Source: Rhizobiaceae bacterium (GTDB lineage: Bacteria > Pseudomonadota > Alphaproteobacteria > Rhizobiales > Rhizobiaceae). From it: a DNA stretch of 64,000 nucleotides. Positions within the stretch are counted from its first letter, which is position 1. Each line of letters starts with the position of its first letter. A program made the position numbers and the translations under genes. The stretch lies in the NCBI GenBank assembly GCA_017644005.1, contig JAEPMJ010000004.1, forward strand, positions 1 to 64,000, given 5' to 3'. Below, piece after piece: positions 8,208 through 16,611 of the stretch. The notes under the pieces were generated by a model. It was not told where the DNA came from and searched no databases. It saw only the letters and a list, made by a program, of their open reading frames with translations.

Positions 8208-8717
8208 TCAGCTTGCCTCGGAGTGCTCGCGGCCTATGTCATCGAGCCGCGTCTGCAATGCCAGACGGTTGAGCGAAGCGAGCGGCAACGAGGTGAAGAT
8301 CGAAATTCGATTGTTCAGCATGCGATAGGCATCGGAGAATGCGAAGCGCTTCTCTGCCTCGCTACCTTCCGCGGCGGCAGGGTCGGGAACGCCCCAATGT
8401 GCCGTCATCGGCTGGCCGGGCCATACCGGGCATGCTTCCCGAGCGGCGTTGTCGCAGACAGTGAAGACGAAATCGAGCTTCGGTGCGCCTGGTTCGGTGA
8501 ACTCCTGCCAGTCCTTGGAGCGCGCAAAGGAGATGTCGTGGTTGAGACTTTTCAGCAAGTCCAGCGTGTAGGGATGTACCTGGCCTGTGGGCCGAGAACC
8601 TGCCGAGTAGCCCTTGAAGCGGCCCTGGCCGACACGGTTGACGATCGCTTCCGCGATAATGGAGCGGGCCGAGTTTCCAGTGCACAGGAAGAGCACATTA
8701 TAGGTCAGGTCGCTCAT
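8208..8717 (-). CDS. arsC: arsenate reductase, LMW-phosphatase / thioredoxin type
   Basis: The 169-residue protein has the low-molecular-weight phosphatase P-loop CTGNSAR (Cys12 to Arg18). It also has a pair of redox cysteines, Cys88 and Cys96, in the block CDNAAREACPVWPG, and a VPDP loop with the general-acid Asp near 112. Those extra cysteines are the mark of ArsC-type enzymes rather than plain tyrosine phosphatases. It would reduce arsenate using thioredoxin or a similar donor. The ATG at 8717 is chosen because GAGGAGG lies 6 bases upstream. A longer frame from 8756 lacks such a site. It follows arsR by 22 bases. Confidence 0.88.
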   Translation of the reverse strand: MSDLTYNVLFLCTGNSARSIIAEAIVNRVGQGRFKGYSAGSRPTGQVHPYTLDLLKSLNHDISFARSKDWQEFTEPGAPKLDFVFTVCDNAAREACPVWPGQPMTAHWGVPDPAAAEGSEAEKRFAFSDAYRMLNNRISIFTSLPLASLNRLALQTRLDDIGREHSEAS

Positions 8718-8739
8718 TTCATGCCTCCTCAAGCGAAAT

Positions 8740-9072
8740 CTAAGCGTTGCATGCAACCGCGTTGATGACGGGCCGGCATATTTCCGGCTGGCCGTTGCAG
8801 CAGTCTTCCATCAGATAAGCGAGCAGGTCGCGGAAGCCGGTCATGTCAGCGACATAGCGGATGATGCGACCATCGCGCTCGGCGCGGATCAGACCCGCGT
8901 GGACGAGCACTTTCAGATGCGCCGATGTGGTGTTTTGCACTGTGCCCAGCTGGCGCGCGATTTCGCCGGCCGGCAGGCCTTGCCTGCCGCTGCGCACCAG
9001 CAGCCGGAACACATCCAGCCGCGTTTCCTGGCCGAGGGCGGCAAATGCGGCGAGGGAGGATTTTTTATCCAT
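8740..9072 (-). CDS. arsR: ArsR-family arsenic-responsive repressor
   Basis: The 110-residue protein has the ArsR/SmtB winged helix (residues about 10-80, recognition helix TTSAHLKVLVHAGLI). Its C-terminus is Cys-rich: Cys91, Cys92, Cys99 and Cys108. A vicinal pair plus a nearby Cys at the C-terminus resembles the arsenite site of the Acidithiobacillus ferrooxidans-type ArsR rather than the CxCxxC site in the DNA-binding helix. It should repress its own operon until arsenite binds. The start at 9072 (MDKKSS) lies right beside the proposed operator; an in-frame start at 9129 would put the operator inside the gene. Confidence 0.88.
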   Translation of the reverse strand: MDKKSSLAAFAALGQETRLDVFRLLVRSGRQGLPAGEIARQLGTVQNTTSAHLKVLVHAGLIRAERDGRIIRYVADMTGFRDLLAYLMEDCCNGQPEICRPVINAVACNA

Positions 9073-9092
9073 ATATCCAAGTTTTTCGATAT
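9073..9092. promoter_or_regulatory. candidate ArsR operator
   Basis: Directly before the arsR start the sequence contains ATATC and GATAT separated by 10 bases, within an AT-rich island. The spacing and position overlapping the start region of a self-regulating repressor fit an ArsR operator. The dyad is short and imperfect outside the arms, so the call rests mainly on position. Confidence 0.4.
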
Positions 9093-9125
9093 TTTTGAAA
9101 CGAGTAATCCCGCGCGAAGGCAAGG

Positions 9126-9845
9126 TCAAGCCTCGGCGGCCGTTTCGCTCGCCTTTTCGGTAGACGCCGGCGGTATCTCCATGTTCGCGATGGCTTCGCA
9201 GCCAGCGGGTGTGAGCGCATAAAGCCCCCGGTCGATACGCTCGAACCAGCCGTAGAAATTGTGCCGCAGGATGTTCTGCGCGCGTGCCGATAGCGGTTTC
9301 AGGTCGCGCGGGCGCCGCGGTCCGTCGCGCATCGCAACGGCACAGGCGATCGCCTCCTGCCGGTAAGCCGTCATGATCGGCTGGCGTGTCGAACCGCCAC
9401 GCGCGGTGTCGCCCCGGCGTTTGACGTATTCCCGATGCAGCCGGGAGCGCTTTTTCCTGTTGCTACGCGGGAACGGGGAGACGGGACTTACGATGACGCT
9501 GACTTCACCGCTGTCTGCCACGCCCAGCATGCCGAAGCCGAGCCGCCTGCAAAGTGCGCGGAATCGGGTGTCGCTTTCGCGTCCCTTGCGGCCGGCCGAA
9601 AGCCGCGCCGCCAGCCAGACTTCGTCGCATGCGGCCGCGCGTTCAACGCCCTGCAGCACCAGCTCGAGGTTGAAGCGCAGCTTGAGTTCGCAGATCACAA
9701 GAACCGGCGGATCGTCACCATTGATGGCGACTATATCGCAGCCGCCGATCTCGCCCTTTGCGGTAAAGCCGAGGTTTTCGAGGAAGGCTTTGACCGGTTC
9801 GTAGAGGGAGGTTTCGCGCAATGCTTCGCCCGGTTCGAATCGCAA
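9126..9845 (-). CDS. DUF2161 family protein, PD-(D/E)XK nuclease fold
   Basis: The product of up to 239 residues matches the DUF2161 pattern: TSLYEPVKAFLENLGF, then GCDIVAI (Asp37), then VICELKL (Glu53, Lys55). Together these give the D...ExK catalytic set of the PD-(D/E)XK phosphodiesterase fold. A basic linker and a C-terminal winged-helix-like segment follow. The family is common in alphaproteobacteria but its role is unknown. There is no ATG at the family start. A TTG at 9845, or a second TTG at 9821 immediately before RETSLY, is used. The gene is on the same strand as, and just upstream of, arsR. A link to arsenic is not implied. Confidence 0.75.
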   Translation of the reverse strand: MRFEPGEALRETSLYEPVKAFLENLGFTAKGEIGGCDIVAINGDDPPVLVICELKLRFNLELVLQGVERAAACDEVWLAARLSAGRKGRESDTRFRALCRRLGFGMLGVADSGEVSVIVSPVSPFPRSNRKKRSRLHREYVKRRGDTARGGSTRQPIMTAYRQEAIACAVAMRDGPRRPRDLKPLSARAQNILRHNFYGWFERIDRGLYALTPAGCEAIANMEIPPASTEKASETAAEA

Positions 9846-9903
9846 TCTTGCGGAATGATACCGCGGTAGGCGGCGGGCGCGAAAAAGCGCTCGAACAGCG
9901 CGG

Positions 9904-10287
9904 TCAGAAATAGGCGTAGTAGGTCAGCACGAGGCCGAACAGCGCCCACAGGATGACCGAGCCACGCAGGAACATGGTGCGGTCCAGCATGTTCTCGCCG
10001 ATGCCGGCGACGAACCGAGGCGCAATGACACGCAATGCACCGCCGATGACCATTGCCCAGCCGAACACGGTGATCAGAAGCGTCCAGTCCAGGTTCCAGC
10101 GATTGTGGGTGTTCACGATGGCGAGGCCGCCGACCATGACCAACACGCCGGACAGGAAGATCAGCGGCGTGCTCTTGAGAAACTCCCGCGCCAGCTCCCT
10201 CAGGAGGTGCAGGGAGACAATCATCGGGATCGAGGCAGCCAGCACCACAGGCCCAATCAGCTTGGCGATCCAGATCGACGTTTCCAT
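9904..10287 (-). CDS. uncharacterised four-helix membrane protein
   Basis: The 127-residue product has about four hydrophobic segments (near 8-30, 42-60, 70-88 and 106-125), separated by short loops with RELAREF and NTHNRWNLDW. I do not recognise a functional family. It starts 76 bases after the cobT stop on the same strand, so it may be the last gene of the leftward cobalamin transcript, or independent. No catalytic residues are evident. Confidence 0.65.
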   Translation of the reverse strand: METSIWIAKLIGPVVLAASIPMIVSLHLLRELAREFLKSTPLIFLSGVLVMVGGLAIVNTHNRWNLDWTLLITVFGWAMVIGGALRVIAPRFVAGIGENMLDRTMFLRGSVILWALFGLVLTYYAYF

Positions 10288-10363
10288 TGCGGACTCCGCT
10301 GGCGATGCGCATTTCTACGCTCAATCCGGCCTGCGGGCAAATAGGCGCCAAGGGCGCGATGCG

Positions 10364-11380
10364 TCATTTGCTGTCGGACACGCCGGCATGGTCGAATGTC
10401 GCCATACCATCGAAGCAGGCGAGCGCTGCGCGGATGATGGAAACAGACAACGCGGCACCCGACCCTTCGCCAAGGCGCATGCCGAGGTCGAGGAGCGGTT
10501 TCAGGCCGAGGTGTTCGAGCAATGTGCGGTGCGCGGCTTCGGCCGAGACGTGTCCGGCCTCCATGTGGCCGACAGCGCGCGGATTGAGTTTCACCAGCGG
10601 CGCGACCGCCGCGGTTGCGACGAAACCGTCGACGATGAACGGCTTGCAGCGGTGGCGTGCACCGAGTGCGGCGCCCATCATGGCCGCGGTTTCGCGCCCG
10701 CCAAGCCGCATCGCCACTTGCAGGGGGTCGCTGAGGTGATCGCGGTGGAGCTTGAGCGCCTCGCCAACGACCTCCGCCTTGCGCTTCAGCCCGGCATCGT
10801 CGACGCCGGTGCCGCGTCCGACCCAGGCCGCGGGATCGCCGCCGAAGAGCCCGGCAGACAGCGCGGCCGCGGCGGTCGTGTTGGCAATGCCCATCTCGCC
10901 GATGCAGACGATGTCGGCATGGTCTTTCACCGCGTTGAAGCCGGCGGCGACGGCGGCCAGGAACTCGTCCTGCGTCATCGCCGGGCTTTGGGTGAAGTCG
11001 GCGGTCGGGTGATCGATATCGAGCGGGACCACGCAGAGCTCTGCATCCACTGCTTTCGCGAGCTGGTTGATGGCGGCGCCGCCGGCGGCGAAGTTCGCGA
11101 CCATCTGCGCGGTGACTTCAGCCGGGAAAGCGGAAACGCCGCGCGCAGCAACGCCATGCGAACCGGCGAAGACGAGTATTTCGACATGGTCGAGGCGTGG
11201 GCGGGGCAAGTGCTGCCAGCAGGCAAGCCAGGCAACGAGGTCTTCAAGCCGCCCAAGGCTGCCTGGCGGCTTTGTAAGCGTCGTCTGGCGGTCGCGCGTC
11301 GCCTGCGCGGCGCTTTCGTCGCCTTCGGGAAGGTTGAGGCAGGTCTTGCGCAGGTCTTCGAGACTGGCAAATTCGGTCAT
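10364..11380 (-). CDS. cobT: nicotinate-nucleotide-dimethylbenzimidazole phosphoribosyltransferase
   Basis: The 338-residue enzyme makes alpha-ribazole phosphate from dimethylbenzimidazole and nicotinate mononucleotide for the lower ligand of B12. Family blocks seen are KPPGSLGRLEDL near the N-terminus, FAGSHGVAARGVSAFP, GEMGIANTTAAAAL and the C-terminal EGSGAALSVSIIRAA containing the catalytic Glu region. It is the CobU of Pseudomonas denitrificans naming and not the chelatase subunit CobT. The ATG at 11380 (MTEF) is chosen; a frame from 11446 would run into cobS. It is 22 bases downstream of cobS. Confidence 0.94.
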   Translation of the reverse strand: MTEFASLEDLRKTCLNLPEGDESAAQATRDRQTTLTKPPGSLGRLEDLVAWLACWQHLPRPRLDHVEILVFAGSHGVAARGVSAFPAEVTAQMVANFAAGGAAINQLAKAVDAELCVVPLDIDHPTADFTQSPAMTQDEFLAAVAAGFNAVKDHADIVCIGEMGIANTTAAAALSAGLFGGDPAAWVGRGTGVDDAGLKRKAEVVGEALKLHRDHLSDPLQVAMRLGGRETAAMMGAALGARHRCKPFIVDGFVATAAVAPLVKLNPRAVGHMEAGHVSAEAAHRTLLEHLGLKPLLDLGMRLGEGSGAALSVSIIRAALACFDGMATFDHAGVSDSK

Positions 11381-11402
11381 CAAACGTCCTTTCGCCTTCC
11401 GG

Positions 11403-12152
11403 TCAGCTGAACGCGGCTGCAGCCGCCAAAAGCACCAAGATTTCACCGCCTTGTTCGAGCGCGCCGCAGATGTCGCCCGTGTGGCCGCCGAGTTGGCGCT
11501 GCGCGAGCGCCTTCAGCGTAACGAACCAGGCGGCGAGCAAGGTCGCAGCGACGAGCGTCGTCATGGGACCGAGCAGCACGAGAAGAGCTACCGCAGCGAC
11601 AGCGAGCGCGATTGCGGCTGTGCGCTCGCCGACTGCGCCGACATTGGCCGACAGGCCATCCGTGCGCGCGGCGGGCAGAGATCCCAGAAAGTGCGGGATC
11701 ATGGCGCGGCCAGCCATGTGTGCGGCGATGAGCGCTGCAACGGCGAAGCCGGGCGCAAGTGCGGCAAGGGCGGCAACCCGCAGGAGGATCGAAAAGACGA
11801 GAGCGGCCACGCCATAGGTGCCAATGCGGCTGTCGCGCATGATTTCGAGTTTCCGCTCGCGGGTCGCCCCGCCACCGAGGCCGTCGGCCGTATCGGCCAA
11901 CCCGTCTTCATGCAGCGCGCCGGTGAGCACCACGCTGGCGGCGACGGCGAGCAGCGCGCAGACGAGCGGCGGTAATTCGGCCCACGTGCCTGAAAGGAGC
12001 ACCGTGCCGGCGGCGATACCAATCAGCGCACCGGCCAGCGGCGCCGCCCATTGAGCGCGTGCAAAGTCTTGCGCTGGTGCGCCGAGGGCTGCAACTGGCA
12101 GGCGCGTGTAAAAGCCGATACAGGCGGCAAGATCGGACAATACGCCGCTCAT
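11403..12152 (-). CDS. cobS: adenosylcobinamide-GDP ribazoletransferase (cobalamin synthase)
   Basis: The 249-residue integral membrane enzyme joins alpha-ribazole(-phosphate) to adenosylcobinamide-GDP, the last assembly step. Seen are FYTRLPV near the start, the acidic metal-binding block ALHEDGLADTADGLGGG, and RDSRIGTYG, all diagnostic of CobS/CobV. About six hydrophobic segments follow. The ATG overlaps the stop of cobB (ATGA), and cobT follows. This protein is CobV in Pseudomonas denitrificans nomenclature. Confidence 0.95.
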   Translation of the reverse strand: MSGVLSDLAACIGFYTRLPVAALGAPAQDFARAQWAAPLAGALIGIAAGTVLLSGTWAELPPLVCALLAVAASVVLTGALHEDGLADTADGLGGGATRERKLEIMRDSRIGTYGVAALVFSILLRVAALAALAPGFAVAALIAAHMAGRAMIPHFLGSLPAARTDGLSANVGAVGERTAAIALAVAAVALLVLLGPMTTLVAATLLAAWFVTLKALAQRQLGGHTGDICGALEQGGEILVLLAAAAAFS

Positions 12153-13474
12153 ATGGCTGCCTCATCGCGTGCGATGGCGTGGAAGAAGCTGCCGCTGACC
12201 TGGCCGCGCCTGCCCCCGGACGGTCCGATCTCACGCCCCTGACCGTCCGCAATCGTGGCCAAAGGCCGGTCGTCACCGGCGTCAGTCACGCGGGCATAGT
12301 GAAATTCGTGGCCACGCACGGCTTCGCCTTTTCTGCCCAGCACGCAATCCTGCGCCAGCGTCGCGCGGCGATAGCCGAGATTCATCCTGCGCATCGCGAA
12401 TGAGGTGGAGTGGCCGAGCAGACCGAGCATTTCATGCGTCACACCATCAGCATCTTCGAGCGCTTTGCCGAGCACCATGTAGCCGCCGCATTCGCCATGA
12501 ACGGGGCGGGTGCGGGCGAAGGCGGCGAGGCCGGTTTTGAAGCGCGCCGCCGCTGCGATCTTCCCCGCATGCAATTCAGGGTAGCCGCCCGGCAGCCAGC
12601 AGGCGTCACAATCGTCAGCGGGGGCTTCGTCGGCGAGCGGGGAGAAGGGGACAAGCTCGGCTCCGGCCGCGCGCCAATGTGCGGCAACATGCGGGTAGAC
12701 GAAGGTGAAGGCAGCGTCGCGGGCAATTGCGATGCGCTGGCCTGGCGGCGAAAGGGCTGCGCTATCGCTGCCGGACGGAATGGACACCGGGGCGGCAATC
12801 TCGAGTACGGCGTCGAGATCGACCGCTTTCTCGATTGCGTCGGCCAAGCGGTCGATATGCTCGGAGATGCCTGCGTGCTCCTCGGCCTGAACAAGGCCGA
12901 GATGTCGCTCGGGAAGCTGCATCGCCTCGTCGCGGGGCACGGCGCCGACGACACGCAGGCCGCGCTGCTCTATCGCGTCACCCGCAAGGCGCACATGCCG
13001 CTCACTTCCGACGCGGTTGAGGATGACGCCGGCGATCCGGACGCGCGGGTCGAAGCCGGCAAAGCCGGAAGCGATCACGGCGGCGGTTTGCGACTGGCCC
13101 GAAACGTCGAGCACCAGCAGCACCGGAATGCCGAAATCACGGGCGAGATCGGCGGCGGCGCCCGAGCGGCCGCAATCGGACGGGATGCCGTCGAACAGCC
13201 CCATGGCACTCTCGATGATGAGAACGTCGGCGCTTTGCGCCGCCTGAGCTACAAGGCTGCGCAAAAGCGAGGGATGCATGGCCCAACTGTCGAGATTGAG
13301 GCCGGGCGCTCCGGTGGCGGCGGCATGGAAGCCGGGATCGATATAGTCAGGGCCGGACTTTGCGCCGCGCAGGGTCTTCCCTCGCCGCGCCAGCGCTCGG
13401 AGCAGCCCGATGGTAACGGTCGTTTTGCCGGAGCCGGAGCGCGGCGCACCGATTATCAGTCCGCGTGCGGTCAT
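12149..13474 (-). CDS. cobB: hydrogenobyrinic/cobyrinic acid a,c-diamide synthase
   Basis: The 441-residue amidase has an N-terminal P-loop ATPase domain (APRSGSGKTTVTIGLL, then AKSGPDYIDPGFH) and a C-terminal class I glutamine amidotransferase domain with nucleophile Cys329 in GECGGYM. It amidates the a and c side chains, on hydrogenobyrinic acid in the aerobic route. Both ends overlap neighbours by 4 bases (cobA before, cobS after), indicating tight coupling. Length is normal. Confidence 0.95.
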   Translation of the reverse strand: MTARGLIIGAPRSGSGKTTVTIGLLRALARRGKTLRGAKSGPDYIDPGFHAAATGAPGLNLDSWAMHPSLLRSLVAQAAQSADVLIIESAMGLFDGIPSDCGRSGAAADLARDFGIPVLLVLDVSGQSQTAAVIASGFAGFDPRVRIAGVILNRVGSERHVRLAGDAIEQRGLRVVGAVPRDEAMQLPERHLGLVQAEEHAGISEHIDRLADAIEKAVDLDAVLEIAAPVSIPSGSDSAALSPPGQRIAIARDAAFTFVYPHVAAHWRAAGAELVPFSPLADEAPADDCDACWLPGGYPELHAGKIAAAARFKTGLAAFARTRPVHGECGGYMVLGKALEDADGVTHEMLGLLGHSTSFAMRRMNLGYRRATLAQDCVLGRKGEAVRGHEFHYARVTDAGDDRPLATIADGQGREIGPSGGRRGQVSGSFFHAIARDEAAI

Positions 13475-14271
13475 TGGGATGGTCCGGTCGGCAGCGCAAG
13501 AAGCATGTCGCGCATCGCGACGATGTCGCCTATGACAATGATGGCAGGCGCCTGGAGGCCGGCCTCGGTCGCAACGGCATGGATGGTCGCAAGCGTTCCC
13601 GTCACGATACGTTTCGCATCCGTCGTCGCCGAGGCAATCACGGCCGCCGGAGTGTCTGGCCCAAGCCCGGCGCCCATTAGCGCCCTGACAATTATCGGCA
13701 GGTTTTTCAGGCCCATATAAACCACGATGGGCTGGCCGGTGCGAGCGAGGGCGCCCCAGTCGAGATCGTCCGGCGTGCCGGCGGCATGGCCGGTGGCCAG
13801 CGTGAATGCCTTGTTGATGCCGCGCATCGTGGCCGGAATGCCGCTTTCGGCCAGCCCGGCCAGCGCCGATGTGACGCCCGGCAGGATGCGGTAGGGGATG
13901 CCCGCCTTGACCAGCGCCAGCGCTTCTTCGCCGCCGCGGCCGAAGATGAACGGGTCGCCGCCCTTGAGCCGCAGGACACGCCGGCCCTGGCGCGCGAATG
14001 CGATCAGCCGGGCGGTGATGTCATCCTGCGTGGCGGAGGGTTTGCCGCCCCGCTTTCCGGCAAATACCAGTTCCGCTCCATCGGCAAGGTCGAGAATGTT
14101 CCTGTCGACCAGGGCATCGTGAACCACCACATCGGCCTGGGCGAGAGCGGACAGCACGTCGAGCGTCAGCATGCCGGGGTCGCCCGGGCCGGCGCCCGCC
14201 AGCCAGACATGACCGGCCTCCAGCCGGGGGCGTGATTCAAGAAGTGCCGATATGCGTTGCGACTGGGTCAT
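13471..14271 (-). CDS. cobA: uroporphyrinogen-III C-methyltransferase
   Basis: The 266-residue SAM-dependent methyltransferase makes precorrin-2 and is the entry to the corrinoid branch. Seen are VWLAGAGPGDPGMLTL (SAM-binding GxGxGD), VVHDALVD, the active-site block LRLKGGDPFIFGRGGEE and GVTSALAG. The ATG at 14271 gives the normal family start; the frame from 14361 adds a low-complexity stretch. It is divergent from cbiD with 110 bases between starts. There is no CysG-type dehydrogenase domain, so it is the stand-alone SUMT. Confidence 0.94.
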   Translation of the reverse strand: MTQSQRISALLESRPRLEAGHVWLAGAGPGDPGMLTLDVLSALAQADVVVHDALVDRNILDLADGAELVFAGKRGGKPSATQDDITARLIAFARQGRRVLRLKGGDPFIFGRGGEEALALVKAGIPYRILPGVTSALAGLAESGIPATMRGINKAFTLATGHAAGTPDDLDWGALARTGQPIVVYMGLKNLPIIVRALMGAGLGPDTPAAVIASATTDAKRIVTGTLATIHAVATEAGLQAPAIIVIGDIVAMRDMLLALPTGPSQ

Positions 14272-14381
14272 GCGTGCATCCGTAATCCGTTTCGCCGCGG
14301 CGCTGAATGGCGAAAACGCTGCATGCCCGCATTTGCGCACATTTGATGACGGGCGCCGCAACGGTGACTATAGATTGGCTG

Positions 14382-15497
14382 ATGGAAGATGAGGCCCGAA
14401 ATCTGCGCAGGGGCTGGACCACCGGTGCCTGTGCGGCAGCGGCGGCCAAGGCCGCCTGCGCGGCGCTCGACGGCGGTGAGTTTCCCGATCCGGTGGAGAT
14501 CACGCTTCCCGGACGTCAGCGCCCGGCATTTGCCTTGGCGAGAACCGAACGCGGTGACGATTTCGCCCGCGCGGGGATCGTGAAGGATGCGGGCGACGAT
14601 CCCGACGTCACGCATGGCGCGCTGATCGTTGCCACCGTTCGGCGCGGGGTTGCGGGCGCCGGAATCACCTATCGCGCAGGCATGGGCGTCGGCACGGTGA
14701 CGCGGCCCGGCCTGCCCGTTGCGATCGGGGAAGCTGCGATCAACCCCGTGCCACGCAAGATGATCGCGCAGGCAATTGCCGAGGTTGCAGGTGAAGGCGC
14801 CGATTTCGAGGTCGAGATTTCGGTGCCCGGTGGAGAGGAAATCGCCACCAGGACGCTCAACCCTCGCCTCGGCATTCTGGGCGGTATCTCGATCCTTGGC
14901 ACGACGGGGATCGTCATCCCGTTTTCCTGCTCGTCCTGGATCCACTCTATCCACCGCGGCATCGACGTCGCGCGCGCGATGGGATTCGACCATGTCGCGG
15001 GTTCGACGGGCTCTGCTTCCGAAAACGCGGTGCAGATACATCACGGGCTGCACGAGGTGGCGCTGATCGACATGGGCGACTTCGCCGGCGGCATGCTGAA
15101 ATATCTGCGCGCACATCCGGTGCCGAGAGTCACCATAGCCGGCGGCGTCGCGAAGATGACGAAGCTCGCACAGGGCTTGCTCGACCTGCATTCCAAACGT
15201 GGACACGCCGATCTCGACGCTTTGGCCGAACTGGCGCTGAAAACTGGCGGCGGCGAGGCGCTGGCGGAGAAGGTGCGTGCGTCCAACACTGTCGCCGAGG
15301 CGTTCGACCATGCGGCGGAGGCCGGCATCGCCCTTGGCGACGCGGTTGCGCAAGGCGCGTGGCAAACGGCGGCCCGCGCGCTCGCGCCCGCCGAGACCGA
15401 ACTCGAAATCCTGATCTTCGACCGCGACGGAAACCGGCACGGTGAAGCTGCCTTCAGACCCGTTCATGAGGCTTCCCGGCCGCGAAACCGGCGCTGA
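14382..15497 (+). CDS. cbiD: cobalt-precorrin-5B C1-methyltransferase-type protein
   Basis: The protein of about 371 residues has the CbiD opening [18 protein letters not shown], the block [18 protein letters not shown], and [19 protein letters not shown] followed by the Ser/Cys-rich turn. It adds the C-1 methyl group, a step done by CobF in the classical aerobic pathway. It lies alone on the plus strand between cobM and cobA, both on minus, and its 3' end overlaps cobM tail-to-tail by 34 bases. The start is uncertain: ATG at 14382 fits the family; 14346 and 14307 are in-frame alternatives, and none has a clear Shine-Dalgarno. Confidence 0.92.
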   Translation: MEDEARNLRRGWTTGACAAAAAKAACAALDGGEFPDPVEITLPGRQRPAFALARTERGDDFARAGIVKDAGDDPDVTHGALIVATVRRGVAGAGITYRAGMGVGTVTRPGLPVAIGEAAINPVPRKMIAQAIAEVAGEGADFEVEISVPGGEEIATRTLNPRLGILGGISILGTTGIVIPFSCSSWIHSIHRGIDVARAMGFDHVAGSTGSASENAVQIHHGLHEVALIDMGDFAGGMLKYLRAHPVPRVTIAGGVAKMTKLAQGLLDLHSKRGHADLDALAELALKTGGGEALAEKVRASNTVAEAFDHAAEAGIALGDAVAQGAWQTAARALAPAETELEILIFDRDGNRHGEAAFRPVHEASRPRNRR

Positions 15498-16228
15498 TAG
15501 GCGGGATCGTAGAGCGAGCTTTCGCGGAAATCGGCCGCGCCGAGCGCGCGGCCGACGAGGATGATTGCCGTGCGCTCTATGGGATCGGCTGCAATCTTGT
15601 CTGCAATGTCGGCGAGCGTGCCTTTGACAATCCGCTGCTGCGGCCAGCTCGCATGCGCAACGATGGCGACGGGGCACTCTGCGCCGTAGTGCGGGGTGAG
15701 TTCAGCCACTACCTGATCGAGCGCGTGGATTGCCAGGTGGATGGCCAGCGTGGCGCCTGTCGCGCCGAAAGCGGCGAGGGTTTCGCCGTCCGGCATTTTC
15801 GAGGCGCGGCCTGAAACGCGGGTGAGCACCAGGCTCTGGCCGACTTCGGGAATCGTCAATTCGCGGCCGAGCGCGGCTGCAGCGGCGGCGAATGACGGCA
15901 CACCCGGCGTGAGCGTGTAGGGGATGGCATGGCGCTGCAGGCGGCGAATCTGCTCCGCCACCGCGCTCCATACCGAAAGGTCGCCCGAATGCAGGCGTGC
16001 GACATTATGGCCTGCGCGGTGGGCGGCAACATATTCGGCTTCGATTTCGTCGAGCGACATAGGCGCGGTGTCGACCAGTCGCGCATCTGCCGGGCAATAG
16101 TCGAGCAATTCCGTTGGCACAATGGAGCCGGCATAGAGGCACACTGGCGAGCGCGCCAGGATATCGCGTCCACGTACGGTGATGAGGTCCGCCGCACCCG
16201 GGCCGGCGCCGATGAAATGCACCGTCAT
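15464..16228 (-). CDS. cobM: precorrin-4 C11-methyltransferase
   Basis: The 254-residue SAM methyltransferase begins [18 protein letters not shown], followed by [21 protein letters not shown] and [13 protein letters not shown], the CobM/CbiF set. It methylates C-11 of precorrin-4. The ATG at 16228 overlaps the cobE stop, so the two are translationally coupled. A frame from 16258 is the less likely start. The 3' end runs 34 bases into the 3' end of cbiD on the other strand. Confidence 0.94.
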   Translation of the reverse strand: MTVHFIGAGPGAADLITVRGRDILARSPVCLYAGSIVPTELLDYCPADARLVDTAPMSLDEIEAEYVAAHRAGHNVARLHSGDLSVWSAVAEQIRRLQRHAIPYTLTPGVPSFAAAAAALGRELTIPEVGQSLVLTRVSGRASKMPDGETLAAFGATGATLAIHLAIHALDQVVAELTPHYGAECPVAIVAHASWPQQRIVKGTLADIADKIAADPIERTAIILVGRALGAADFRESSLYDPAYQRRFRGREAS

Positions 16229-16611
16229 GACGCACCTCCCGTTCGGGCAAGCGCGCATGTGACCGAACCCAGTGCGACGCGCGGCCCGAGCAGGGACCCA
16301 CCAGGGCCCGCAGCTGCAAGTGCAGCGGCTTCGGACAAGCTGGCAAACCCGGTTGCGGCGATGCTAGCGTCGGATCGGGTCAGCGTTTCGCTATCCGAGG
16401 ACCGCAACAGCTCGTCACTCAAGCCCTGACAGGCGATACCGAGCTGACTTGCCGCTTCCGCGATGGCGGGTTCGGCGGATTTCGCTCTGCTGGACACAAG
16501 TGCCGATATCGCGGCGCGCGGCAGACCGTGCGTCACCAGGGCGGCGTCGAGCACGGCCAGCACCTCGTCGGCCGTGACTTTTTTTCGGGCTCCGATGCCA
16601 GCAACGATCAT
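16225..16611 (-). CDS. cobE: CobE / CbiG C-terminal domain protein
   Basis: The 128-residue protein matches the CbiG C-terminal domain: [22 protein letters not shown] at the start, then a small alpha/beta fold ending in [14 protein letters not shown]. CobE is required for B12 synthesis in Pseudomonas denitrificans, with an unclear role around the precorrin-5 step, and CbiG opens the lactone in the anaerobic route. The ATG at 16611 is set by GGAG 6 bases upstream and overlaps the cobL stop (ATGA). A frame from 16629 would lie further inside cobL. Confidence 0.88.
   Translation of the reverse strand: MIVAGIGARKKVTADEVLAVLDAALVTHGLPRAAISALVSSRAKSAEPAIAEAASQLGIACQGLSDELLRSSDSETLTRSDASIAATGFASLSEAAALAAAGPGGSLLGPRVALGSVTCALARTGGAS

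Noticed and set aside
9953..11410. 485-codon plus-strand frame opposite cobT
   Set aside because: It is a long antisense frame made by high third-position GC in cobT. It has no family motif and runs through intergenic sequence. cobT has full family motifs on the other strand.
10364..12152. Reading cobT and cobS as the cobaltochelatase subunits of the same name
   Set aside because: Sequence motifs (KPPGSLGRLEDL; ALHEDGLADTADGLGGG) are those of the phosphoribosyltransferase and cobalamin synthase. No AAA+ or VWA domain is present.
12410..13720. 436-codon plus-strand frame opposite cobB
   Set aside because: It is an antisense shadow of cobB crossing into cobA, with no recognisable domain.
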